64,000 bases of DNA from Salticus scenicus (Eukaryota; Arthropoda; Arachnida; Araneae; Salticidae), in assembly GCA_963930645.1 (NCBI GenBank), contig OZ005654.1, positions 263,613,700 through 263,677,699 on the forward strand. Reading direction: 5' to 3'. The number at the start of each line of letters is the position of its first letter. The first letter of the stretch is position 1. The position numbers and the translations under genes were made by a program. Under the pieces are notes generated by a model. That model made no database searches, was not told where the DNA came from, and saw nothing but the letters and a program-made list of their open reading frames with translations. Of the stretch, positions 46,673-57,495 are shown piece by piece.

Positions 46673-47060
46673 TTAGAAATTAAAAACTTTTTTTTTTAAT
46701 TACTGACCTAAGAGTTATAAAATTTTGCATAGTTTTGTAATATAACGATATCAAGCATAGTAATATTTCTCGAAAACTGTTTAAGTTTAGAAATTAAAAT
46801 TCGAAATGTTAAATTCTAAAAAAATTGTTTAAAATGCTTCCTGATTATTAAGTTTTTCTGTTTTTTTCCTTTCTTTTTATATCATTAAATTTTGTTGACA
46901 ATATAAAATTTAAAGATGTGAAATAGATAAAATTTAAATAATTGAATTTTACTTTCTAAATTTAAATAGTTTCCGAGAAATTTTAATACACTTGGTATTG
47001 TTGTATTTTAAAACATATGTATAACAAATTTTATAACTCGAACACAGTAATTTACAGTAG
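46536..47060. repeat. Three ~110-bp repeat units in alternating orientation
   Basis: TTTCTAAATTTAA(G/A)(A/T)AGTTTCC(A/G)AGAAATT.. followed by ..TATAACT..A(C)A(C)AGTAATTTACA appears plus at about 46541-46640 and 46951-47054, and inverted at about 46690-46800. A poly(A) run (46642-46669) lies between the first two. Non-coding; the family is not recognised. Confidence 0.6.
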
Positions 47061-47930
47061 ATTAAAATTCCTTTTTTAAATTATTATTCTTTAAAATTTA
47101 AAATCTGGAGTATTTTTTTCCCTAATATTAATTTCCTATTAATTTCCACTAAATATTAAATAATTCCAGGCCTTAGTTACTCAAATCTTACCTTGTTCAC
47201 GTCGAAAAGAACGAACAAATCTGAAGCTGACAAGTAAGGTAACTTATTTATACTTAACTGTGCTATGTGTGAACGTGAACTGATTATCTCTGATATGCCA
47301 ATGCCATTGCCATATGCCTTGGCCTTGGCGTTTACTTTGCACAGTCAGCGAAAATTAAACAAATGCAATCCACAAATCATCTGCCCTTCCCTTCTTACAT
47401 CTGCAAAAATCCTGTTTCAAAGTTCAACATTTGAAACAGAAATTTATTAAGCATTTATGGCTATAGAAAATATGTAGTCAATATTTTAAGGAAAAATGGA
47501 GCTGAGTTAAACAATTATTTAAATTTTTATAAAGTATTTTAAAAACTTAGGAGATCACTTTATTTTTCCATTTTAAAATCTCGAATTAAACGGAAAAGCA
47601 TATTTTGTTTTAGTGTACATTTCAGTATTGAACAAAATATTCAGTGAAAGGATCAGAAATTGCATACATTTTATTTTTCCTGTATACATGAAAAGAACGC
47701 AATGGATGCATGGAAATTTTCGACTAGGATTTTAACACACTTTGAGACGTCCTCGATAGGATTCGACAATTTTTTGAACTTGTTTGCGCATCTTAATAAA
47801 ATTTTGTGGAAATTGTATCTGAAGAATCAGTGGGCAGAATTTAACCTAACTTCATATTTAGTTGGACTTTGATTTAAACTGGCCCTGATTAATTTTTGGA
47901 ATATATGACCCAATAGGTGCTCAGCTATTA
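47061..47930. other. Non-coding
   Basis: No gene supported. A short less AT-rich stretch (47190-47350) contains a TGCCAATGCCATTGCCATATG/CCTTGGCCTTGG mini-repeat; open frames here are under 75 codons and unrecognised. Confidence 0.5.
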
Positions 47931-48440
47931 TGTAACCCCCCCCCCCCATGTAACGGAGGGAAGTATCTCAGTTTCTATTGAATAAAACTGCACCAAACTT
48001 GATACGTGAGATAGATATTATGTTAAACTATGTTGATCTAATTTCAGAATATATTGATTGAGAGGTAGCACTACTGTGCTGTAACTTAATCCCGTTTAAA
48101 GGAAAGCAATATCTCAGATCTTTTTTTAATTGTTATGATTATTATTATTATTAAAAAATTCACTAACATGAGTATTTGAAATATATATTATGAAAAACTA
48201 TGATAATTCAGTTTGGGTATATACCTCCCGATATCGTACTGTTTATTATGCATTTTTTCCAGATAGCTATACCTCAGCATGTGTTAGTGAAATCTGCAAC
48301 AAATATAATATGTAAAATTTTAATTTTGAGATACAGTGTTTATTAAATTTTTGTTCATGTTATCTGGAATATGTTATCTGTTATATAGAATGCTACAGAA
48401 TAAAGTAGTGCGATGGGTAGAAGGTATTTCTTTTAAATAA
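47931..48440 (+). repeat. R140 array fragment, copy 4
   Basis: Diverged units of the R140 array: TATTGAATAAAACTGCACCAA, then TGTTGATCTAATTTCAG, then GATTGAGAGGTAGCACTACT, repeated about every 130-150 bp. The end ATAGAATGCTACAGAATAAAG (48401) matches GTAGAATGATATAGAATAAAG at 11522. The head block of the family is missing, so the copy is truncated on its left side, next to a C run (47937-47947). Confidence 0.65.
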
Positions 48441-48549
48441 TTTAATTAAAAGAGAATGGCTACGTAAAATTTTCATCTATTAAGATAATAATTTTTTAAA
48501 TATATATTAAATAATTTTCTTTTGTTAAAATTTATTAAATAAAATTTGG

Positions 48550-48582
<33 letters not shown>

Positions 48583-48725
48583 CGAACAATCAATCAGAGT
48601 AATGATTTAACAACATTATCAATACTGATAACTTATCAGTAACATTCAAACTTAAATAAAATCATAAATAAAATATAATAAAAGTTTAAAATCATGCTAA
48701 AAAAAAAAACTCGTTTTTGTAACTT
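48441..48725. other. AT-rich non-coding, A run
   Basis: A run of about 28 at 48555-48582; nothing else recognised. Confidence 0.5.
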
Positions 48726-48930
48726 CCCGATGAGTATTAGTGACCGCGAGGTTCTACTCTCGAAGCTTGCAGACGGAAAGTGTTGGTTTCGATTCATGAT
48801 CGCGCTCGTCGACCTAGGTTTTCTGAGTTTTCCGTGATTTTCTTTGAAACTCGCGTAAATAAGGGTTTGGCATTTTTAGAATGATTTCCACGGAGGACAC
48901 ACCATCCAGACCTAGGACCTTCATGTAGTT
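48726..48930 (+). repeat. tRNA-like SINE candidate
   Basis: TTAGTGACCGCGAGGTTCTAC, continuing with TCTCGAAGCTTGCAGACGG and the box B-like GTTGGTTTCGATTC, then a GC-richer body (TTTTCCGTGATTTTC, ACGGAGGACACACCATCC). Sharply less AT-rich than its surroundings. Only one copy in the window, so family status is not proven. Confidence 0.45.
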
Positions 48931-48969
48931 AGTTTGTTTTAATCCTAACACCAACAATCAATGAATATC

Positions 48970-49240
48970 ACAAAACCGAAATTGAATCTGGGCATTTTGT
49001 CCTATTCGTAATAATCGCACTGAGACAGAACGTTTTATGACGGTGTTACATTTAAACGTTTTATATAGAACCGAAATTGTACGTTTTATGGAAGGTACAA
49101 CGCACACTTTTTTAGAACGTTCTAAATAACACAATTTTTGAACGTCTAATGGAAACTTTCTTTTGACACGAAACACGGTGTTTGAACTATTGTAACCGTC
49201 ATTAGACGTCCAAAGAACGTTCCGGTGCTACTTGGGTATG
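48970..49240 (-). repeat. AACGTTC-rich transposon end (right, inverted)
   Basis: On the minus strand it begins ACCCAAGTAGCACCGGAACG (tip at about 49238), the same tip as 41457 with few changes, followed by AACGTTC or AACGTTT-like repeats (49115, 49031, 49058). The two tips face each other across 7.8 kb. The flanks just outside them do not show an obvious duplication. Confidence 0.6.
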
Positions 49241-49334
49241 TTCATGCTTTTATAAATTTTTATAGTGCTTTGTCACGCCAACAATAATGCATTAAATTCC
49301 AATATGGCGATAAAGACTTATGACGCTCATGTGA

Positions 49335-49589
49335 GCGGGATCAAACGTCAAACTTACAATAAAACGTAATGTTTCAAAAAGAAAGATAGTATATGACACG
49401 AGCTCAGAGAAAGACACTGATAAGTCACTACTGTATGATGATGATAATAACCCAGATGATTTGCTTCTTATCGGACAGAGTATGGAAAAAGAAATACGTT
49501 GCTTTTGCGAAAATTTGGATGAGACAATAAAACGTGGTTTCGCTGCTCAATACCTGAAAAGTGGTCGGATAAAGGTTGCAATGGTATGA
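49335..49589 (+). pseudogene. Unrecognised coding remnant, acidic tail
   Basis: Open for 84 codons without a methionine start, ending at TGA 49587. The composition is protein-like and charged: KRNVSKRKIVYDTSSEKDTD, then an acidic YDDDNNPDDLLL, then EKEIRCFCENLDETIKRGF and an AAQYLKSGRIKVAMV end. It lies 95 bp outside the right AACGTTC tip and less AT-rich than its surroundings. It looks like a C-terminal exon or the tail of a transposase, but I recognise no family. Confidence 0.3.
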
Positions 49590-50659
49590 ACAGACCACAC
49601 AACTACATATGAGACTTTCGTCTTAATTGAATGTTGTATCTAAATTTTGAGCTCAATTACCCTACCATGTCGGTCATTTCCACTCAATGCATGATATAGA
49701 ATTAAGTAAACGATAAAAAAAAATTTCCAAACTTTTTATGCAAATTAATTGATTGCAAACTGTTCTTTATGCTATGGAGTTATACTTCGTTAATAAACAA
49801 GAATAACAAGATCTTTAATCTTCTAAATCATCTCTTAATTTCAATTTTATTACTTTAAAAATTCATATTTGTAGTACCATAGAATCTATTTATAAAATTT
49901 AAATTTAATAATGAATTAAATTTAGTGTATAATATTATTTGAAATAAATTTTGCTTTCAATTACACTGCTCTGAAAAAGAAAAAGAAAAAAGAAAAAGAA
50001 AAAAGAAAAAGAAAAAGAAAAAAAATGAAACAAATCGAGATCTGATACTTTTTTTGCTGATTTTTATGTAAAATGACCTCCTGAAATCGAATATAACTCC
50101 CATTTTGCCTAGTCACCCACCGTTTTCTAGATACACCACCCCCTCCCTCAATTTCTTTCCATGTTCGATAATTTTATGACCATGAATTTGATTTGAAGAA
50201 TGGAAAATAATTAATTTAACATCTAAAAACAAAAACATATAAAGTTTAAAAAATAACATTAATAACATATTTAAAAAATATGAGATATGTAATGCATAAT
50301 TCCAGTGGCAGATTCCCCCCAAAATTTTTCCCTGGTTGCAAATATCCATGTTTTAGAATTTTCCAACTTTGTAGCACCTCAGAAGTTATTTAACGGTTAA
50401 AATAATCCTCCTCCTCATAAAAATCAAATTTATAGCCATAAAATCACCGAAAAATAATAGAAAAGGGGAGCCATTCCTAAAAAGCGGTGGATAATAGGGC
50501 AAAATGGGCGTCCTATTCGGATTCAGGAGGTCATTTTACATAAGAATATGCTGAAATGGTGTCAGAGGCAATTTTCATGCCGAGCAGTGTTATTTTTCTG
50601 CATCAATATCTGTACTCATATTAAAATCATAAAGACGTTTTGGCGAATAACTTCACAAT
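49590..50659. other. Non-coding; short inverted theme
   Basis: No gene supported. AAAAAGAAAAAGAAAA simple repeat 49977-50024. An inverted pair (AAATGACCTCCTGAATCG-type at about 50070 and its complement ending TCAGGAGGTCATTTTAC at about 50521-50538) bounds about 470 bp, possibly another fold-back element. Confidence 0.45.
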
Positions 50660-52135
50660 AAAGATGAATAAATACCTGTCATAAGTATAAATACTAAAAG
50701 AAGTGTGATGCAAATTATTATTTGTTAGTGATATTTAGCGAAAATTGAAAGGACATTTTGAAAATGTGTTTTAGTGTCGATTAAAAAGTCTAGAATTCTC
50801 AATTTTAGAAAATGGTATCAGATGAGTAATCAAGAGTATTTAATACAAATGATAATTAGAATATAAGAAAAGCGGCCAATGTAAATTACAAATCTTCGCC
50901 TTGTTTGGTTAATATACGCAGCAGTTCCAACTGTTATGGCTCTAAAAATGTGCGAATTATCCATAACAAAAATTACAATGGAATTTTCCACAAATTCATT
51001 ATCTCTTTTCAGTAGATCGTATATAGCTACATAAATATATAAACGGAATAAATTTAAAGCATTTATTTAAAGCTGTGAAAAATTTGTTTAACAAAACTGT
51101 ATAAATTTGCATCTGAGGTCCAGTAGCTGTTTCTAGCTTTGGGTGTAAAATGACAACATTTTGGTCTAATGATAAATAATTGAAACAGCTGTTGGATAAA
51201 ATTAAACCACAAGTTGTGTAACATTAAACCACAAGTTGTGTAACATTATACCATATTTATTTATTGTTGTACCGAAATTCTCTGGCATTTTCTTCTGTCT
51301 CAGTTTTTTTTTTTTTTTTTTTTCATTATTAACTTTACTTATTTTTACACCCACAGCGAATTAACTATAAAAACTTAAAATAAGTATTTGAAGATTATGC
51401 TTCTGCTGTATGAATTCTTATCGCTTGGAAGAATTGCAGTGTTCAATATGCGCATTTATTAATTTCTATATTACTATATAAATGAACAGGCATGAAACAG
51501 ATACAGTGCATTCATTAAAACTTCATATATTTATTCAGAAATTTGATCTAAAAGAAAAAGCGTTAAAAACATTAATTCTTAACATATGTAAAAATTGCAA
51601 TGTGTATACAATCATTATACTTTAATTCAAATAATAAAAACAATAATTTTCGAATTTTTTGAAACTTTTTTTTTCTTTTTACTATTTAATGTGTATTATC
51701 CAAAGTCAGAGAAATAGTTTTTTACATTCGAATAAATTAAAATGTAATTGAGATACCTTGAAAAAATGCTTTGCTTATTACATACATAGGAAACATTTTA
51801 TAAACAGTTGTTAAACGTTTGTTTCAACTTACGATCATGATAACATTTCAAAATGTCACTTTAAAACATCTTGAATAAATTTGAAATTTTATAAATTTAA
51901 TTTCTGTCTTAAACTGTAGTCAAAAAATGAGTGAATATGGGAAACACGTTGATGAAAATTGCTACAGAATAAAAAGAAAGACCATAGGATTTTAAATTAA
52001 AGACACATTTCGTTAAATTCTCGTTATGTATTCTGACATATCAGAATACGCATTTACAAAAGAACCTTTTCATTTGAAATAAGTATAAATAAGAGATTAA
52101 GTTTTAATAAATAAATAAATATATATATATATATA

Positions 52136-52862
52136 CAGGGTATCAATTTAAAAGAGTACCTGTTGGTTTTTCTTATTACCCTTAAATATGACGGATGTGA
52201 CAACTATTCTAACACTGAACTACAATTGTTTGAACCTTGTTTAAGTGTGGGAGATAATTTCGAAAACCGTTGGACTGTTACAACTTTATTTGTGAGGTAA
52301 CACAGAAATGAAAACGCACGATTTTCTTAATCCTGTAATAATTTTATTTATGAAAAAGAAAATTTAATTAAAATTTTTTACATTATCTTTTCTACATTAC
52401 ATTTACATTATCATTATCGTTTTTACATTATCATTTCATAGACTTTTCCAGAGAAGTCCAGCAAATATCGATGAATTAGAACAGATCATAACTGAAGAAA
52501 TCTCGCCAATAACACCAACAATGCTGCAAATTGTGTCAAAAACGTGTTCGACGTGTTCATGTTTGCATTCAAAATGGTGGCGAACATTTTCAACATTTTC
52601 TGTGAGAAATAATAATTTAAAAAATTGAATTAAATTATGTTTTATTTAAATAAAATTATTACAGGATTTAAAAAATTGTGCGTCTCCATTTCTGTTTTAC
52701 CTTACAAATAATGTTGTAACAGTCCAACAGTGTTAGAAATTGTCTCACAAACTTAAACAAGGTTCAGACAACCATATTGCAATGTTAGAATAGTTGCCAC
52801 ATTTGTCCGATTTAAGGGTTATAAGAAAAACCCACAGGAACTCTTTTAAACTGATCACCCTG
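52136..52862 (+). mobile_element. Mariner-type element, 727 bp, internally deleted
   Basis: CAGGGTATCAATTTAAAAG at 52136, complement CTTTTAAACTGATCACCCTG to 52862, flanked by TA (52134-52135, 52863-52864). The inverted repeats are unusually long, about 230 bp (to near 52370 and from near 52625), with landmarks TTTTTCTTATTACCCTTAAA and CCTGTAATAATTTTATTTA. The interior keeps the end of a transposase gene. Empty site in D2 copy 1 at about 23683-23705 (TTTTAATATATATATATAC). Confidence 0.92.
52452..52615 (+). pseudogene. Mariner-type transposase C-terminal remnant
   Basis: RSPANIDELEQIITEEISPI and then TPTMLQIVSK in one frame; after a one-base shift RVRRVHVCIQNGGEHFQHFL, with stop TGA 52613-52615. 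This pattern (xLxELxxxIxEEIxxIxxxML...RxxxCIxxxGxHFxH) is the known C-terminal end of a group of arthropod mariner-like transposases. The catalytic triad is gone, so the element is not autonomous. Confidence 0.75.
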
Positions 52863-55800
52863 TATATATTAAAACTTTTAGAAAACTACCGAAATGTTAT
52901 ACAGAATTATTAAATTTAATGTAATAAATTAATCAAAATTAGTCATCATAGGAATAAAACAATGTAGAAACAGAGCATGAAAAGATTAAGATTTTCTATG
53001 ATAAAATTACATACTGCTGAAATTTCTCTTTAAAAATTGCGTGATCTATAATCATCAAAAGAAAAAGAACCATAATAACAAAAAATAAATAAATTAATAA
53101 AATTAATTAATTAATTAGTTAGTTACATGAAAATTGAAATAAATAAATAAATAAACAGTATTCATAAAGACGCGTAAATGAGGCAGATTAGAAAAAATGA
53201 ACAACTGCAGTTAACGGCGAAATATGCAAGCCAAGATTGATAAGATTTTTTTAGACATGAAGAAAAAAGTAAAGAAATACAAGATTGCAAAATTAATTAT
53301 AGCTTATTTATAAATAGAAATACCTTAATTTAATTTAAAAAATATGATAAAATTTATTTTAAGCAAATATTTAAAAATAATACATTAAAAGTAATTTACT
53401 CGTAATATTTAAAACACCTGTTGATCTAACAGGAGGTGCAAGCATCTATATATTAATCCTCTAATTTTTTAAATTAAAATTACATTCTTAATTTAATACA
53501 AGCTTAGAAAAAATATATTAATTTTCTAAAGTAAAAGTTAGCAGGAAATTTACATAATATAAAAATTAAATAGAAATTAAAGAGTTTTAATTATTTTTCA
53601 AAAGTAATAGTTTACATAATAAATTTAATAAACATTACAAGTAGTTTAATGGGTAACTATAAACAGTAAATGTAATTATTTATTAAACTGTGAAAATTAA
53701 ATTTATTAAACAACTAAAATTAAATTTATGAATTGGAGAAAATTATCAATGAATTTATTTAGCAATGAAAATTAACAATCAATAAGTGTAATTATTCAAG
53801 TAAAATTAAATTTGTCAAACAAAGATAATATTATGTTTAGTATTATACTTAGTATATTATATTTAGTAAATGTAATATACGCAGCCATTAATAATCCCAT
53901 GAAAAGAATAATTTATACAATCATATACTTTTTATTCCCATTAATTACTTTTTTATTGTTTGGAAATAAAATAACTCTCAGAAAAAAATGTTCTTTTTAC
54001 ATATTCTTTGTGATTTATTTTTTATTATTATTGTTAAAATTTCATCACTCATTGTCGTTAATTGTTTTCTCATAATGAGGTTGTTTCCTCTTTTTTAGTT
54101 GTTAGCATAATGATGAAATAAACGACGTGTTTTTTGAATGAAAAATTAATAATCCAGAAATACTTTTTCTTAAGGATAGATAAATTATTTCTCAGCGTAT
54201 TTCAAGTAATTCATTTAACATTTTAAATATATTGAAATAATTAATCTTTCAAAATAATAAATAAAACGTTACAAAAATAATTTTTGTCTATAAATAACTT
54301 AGTCATAGTCTATTAACATAGCAATTATTCAAAATTAATTACTTTTGTGAAGTTATAGATATATTTGCAGTTTCTCACCCTACACAAATTTAGTACGCTA
54401 ATAATGCAGTTGGGCAACTAACGTTTTGATTTGATAATTTTCACTTATTTGTTTCTTTGTATGCTGAAAGCAAAAATAAAGCCAGATTTTCTTTATCACG
54501 TGGAGATTTTTTTTAATTTAACAGCGATTAATATTCCAGTTTAAAAAATTCAAAGTTTCTTTCCTGAATTTTTACACGAAAAAATTTATCAGAGTCATTT
54601 GAAAATAATACTGAATTTTATGTGCTTATCATTATACTGCGAAAAAACGTTAGAGTGTCTTTTACAAGCGTATTGAAGACAAATGTCTAATCATTAACAC
54701 CACTTCAATTTAATTTTCCGAAGTAAAACATTGTGTCATAAATTTAAGTCAAAAATTTTATACTTCTTACATCCTAATGAAAAGAAAAACTATTGCTTAA
54801 AATTTCCGGTAATTTTTGAAAATTAAATGAAAAAAATTGTCTATTGTCTTTAAAAGTTAATTTCGTGTAGATATTGACAAAAGTCTATACTTGATAGAGA
54901 AAAGTTGATTTCATTATCGGTTTCAGCACACCAAAAAACATGTATCAGCTAAAATTATCAAATCAAATTCTTCCAACTTTTTTTTTTTTTTTTTTTGTAG
55001 ACCTGCGTTGCAAACAGACATTCAAAAAATTTTCAAAAAATAAGTAAATATTGCTCATAACACTGCAAGGAAAAAAACTAGTATGCTGTACACTTCAAAA
55101 ACTTTCTTCGTTAACATGCACTTCTAAGAAATTAGCACTGTCAATTTTTCTCAACATGGTAAAATTTACTCATATATTTTATATATTTCCAACCTTTCGG
55201 ATCATTTTATTCTCTTCTAAAATGCGAAAAAGCCAGTTGCGGAAAAATTATATCATCGCGTCGAATTGTTTACGTGATTCAAACTAAATTTAAATCGGCA
55301 TTGCATCCATACACTGTAAAAAATATTTAGTTATATCACAGAAAATTCCTAGCAGCATCTACCAGATGAAATCTCTAATAGTGGTTATACAGGTTTTATC
55401 TCGTTACAGAAAAAAAATACTTTTTTTGACAGATTGAGAACTAAATTTTCGTAGTTTTAGGAAACATAGTAGGGAAATTACAAAAATTTTCTATTTATTA
55501 ACTTTTTTTTTTTTTTGACCGTTTACATTTATTTCTACCATTACTGCAAGAAATCATGTCATGAAATTTGAAATGTCCCATGCAGTACATTAATATCTTT
55601 CATAATACCACTTCTAAAAGCATAACATTTTGCGAATATACACGAAACGAAAGTCATAATTTTGCCATCAAGAATCACCTTATAAATCAAATTTGACTCT
55701 ATTCCTAACTACAGTGGCTGAGATATTTATTATCAAGCACAATGTTAAAGATATGTCATTATAGCGTCATATTCTGAGCGATGGGCATATGTTAAAATAT

Positions 55801-56013
55801 TGAATCAATAAAAGTTTCCATTAATATCGTACATTAATTTGTGAGTCCATTTAAAAGATGTCAATATTTTGATAGCGTTTGATAATGTCTTAAATATTGA
55901 ACAAGATTTTTATACCATATTAACTTATTTTAATAATCAATATCAATCCTTGAAGTTTCCCGGAAAAAGCTTTTGTAACATTTTCCCCCAAAGAAATAAT
56001 ATTTTTACACATA

Positions 56014-56440
56014 CGGGGTAGGTGCTCCAGTGTTTGGCATGCTCCAGTAATTCACATCTATACCAAAAAATTTAATAAATAAGAAAAATAAGAAAATCAT
56101 ATATTTTACATATAAGAATTTTAACATTTTATGTCAAACACTGGAGCATAGGGTAATAATAACTGGTAAAATGAATAACTAGCAGTGGAACATAGGGGGC
56201 AATTACTGATAAAATGAAAAACTGGTAGTGTCAATTACTGGAACATTGAGTGCATGTCAAACAAAATTTCATAGAACAAATAATTGTTATCAAATGTATA
56301 TATTTTAAAATATATGTAGTTCTGAATGTCTTCCATACTATATGTACTAAATTAAGATTTCTAAAAATATTTTCTGGTGACTAGAACATTAAAAACATCA
56401 GAGATTGCTCTAAAAGTGTCAATCACTGGTGCACTTATCC
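56014..56440. mobile_element. TA-flanked MITE, 427 bp
   Basis: Tips CGGGGTAGGTGCTCCAGTG (56014) and the complementary CACTGGTGCACTTATCCTA (to about 56442), flanked by TA. A CACTGG/CCAGT(A/G)(A/T)TT(G/C)(A/G)CA motif recurs inside (56041, 56137, 56243) and may be a subterminal binding repeat. No coding. Absent from D2 copy 1 near 27222. Confidence 0.8.
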
Positions 56441-56679
56441 TACATTATAAAACATTTCTTTTGAAAAATAAAAGAATACTGTTAATTTTCTACAGAGAAT
56501 TTCTAGTTTCTAAAACTAGACATAAGAACTATAATTCATCTAAATACGTCAAAAGACAATTATTATTATTATTGTACAGATGAAACCTGTAACCATTGAT
56601 ACACATTTTATCAGGTGGTTACAATTTTTTTCAGATTTTCATACAGAAAACTTGGTATCAAAGCAAGATTCAGAAGTGC

Positions 56680-56780
56680 TAAATGACAGCCCAAGCTGCG
56701 GTTTCGTGATTAAATGGTGGTAACATCGTCGCAGATTGTGCAGTGGATTCTAGTTCGATTCTATCTGGTAGAAATAGAGT
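56680..56780 (+). repeat. tRNA-derived SINE-like sequence (D2 copy 2)
   Basis: Paralog of 27440-27540 with a box A-like TAAATGGTGGTAACATCGTC and a box B-like TTCTAGTTCGATTCTATC about 50 nt apart; this copy looks closer to the ancestor. Confidence 0.45.
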
Positions 56781-57199
56781 GTTTTCTTTAATGCGAGTTT
56801 TTTTACAGTATGTCCTACAGCAAAATCTACTATATACGAATATTTCATGCATTGTCCTTTTACGCATAATTTCTGTCAACGTATTTCTCTTTCCTGTCAA
56901 CGTATTTCTTACACTGATATTTTCTAGCAAATTTTCTGCCAGACATTTACTGTTACATAACAGGATTTTGTTTTTACAGTGTACACTGTCGAAAATTTGT
57001 GGGAAAAAAATCGCATTTTTTCCATTGATTTTTTTTTTCTTTTGCCGTAAAATTACATCTCAATTCGTCAAAAGACCCATTTTTATCTGCATTCAGATAA
57101 TATCTGCAACTATTAATACATATTTTAAGTATATTTTTTTCTATTTTGCATACAAAAAACTTTGTATTAAAGCAGATTTGGGAAATTTTAAGTGACAGC

Positions 57200-57285
57200 A
57201 TAAAAAATCGTTTCACGGATGTGATAGGTAAAACTGTTGATTGCTATACGGAGGGTCATAATTCGATTCTGAATTTTTGAATTGG
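57200..57285 (+). repeat. Second tRNA-like segment in D2 copy 2
   Basis: TTTCACGGATGTGATAGGTA, then GATTGCTATACGGAGGG and box B-like ATAATTCGATTCTGAA. Paralog of 27985-28065. Confidence 0.4.
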
Positions 57286-57495
57286 GGGATTTTATTCAAT
57301 GCGAGAGGTTTTTTTTTTTCCTACAGTACTCCCGAAGGAAAAAAAGAAAAAAACCTGTTGCATGAGAATGTTTTCTGCTTTGTTCTGTTACTAAACATTT
57401 CTGCCAAAGTATTTTTTCCATATTGATATTTTCTGGAACTTTGCTGCCAGAGGTATTTTGTAGTGTAACAGGAATATTATTAGGCAATATGGCAA

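Larger units (their letters stand above)
50660..57495 (+). repeat. Duplicated segment, block D2, copy 2
   Basis: Partner of 21.69-28.27 kb, same order and orientation. Contains two insertions not in copy 1 (52136-52862 and 56014-56440) and lacks both MITEs of copy 1. Homopolymers differ strongly: the A run of about 23 at 22554 corresponds to GTGAAAAATTTG at 51075, and the A run at 25936 to CTTAAAATTTCC near 54797. Confidence 0.9.
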
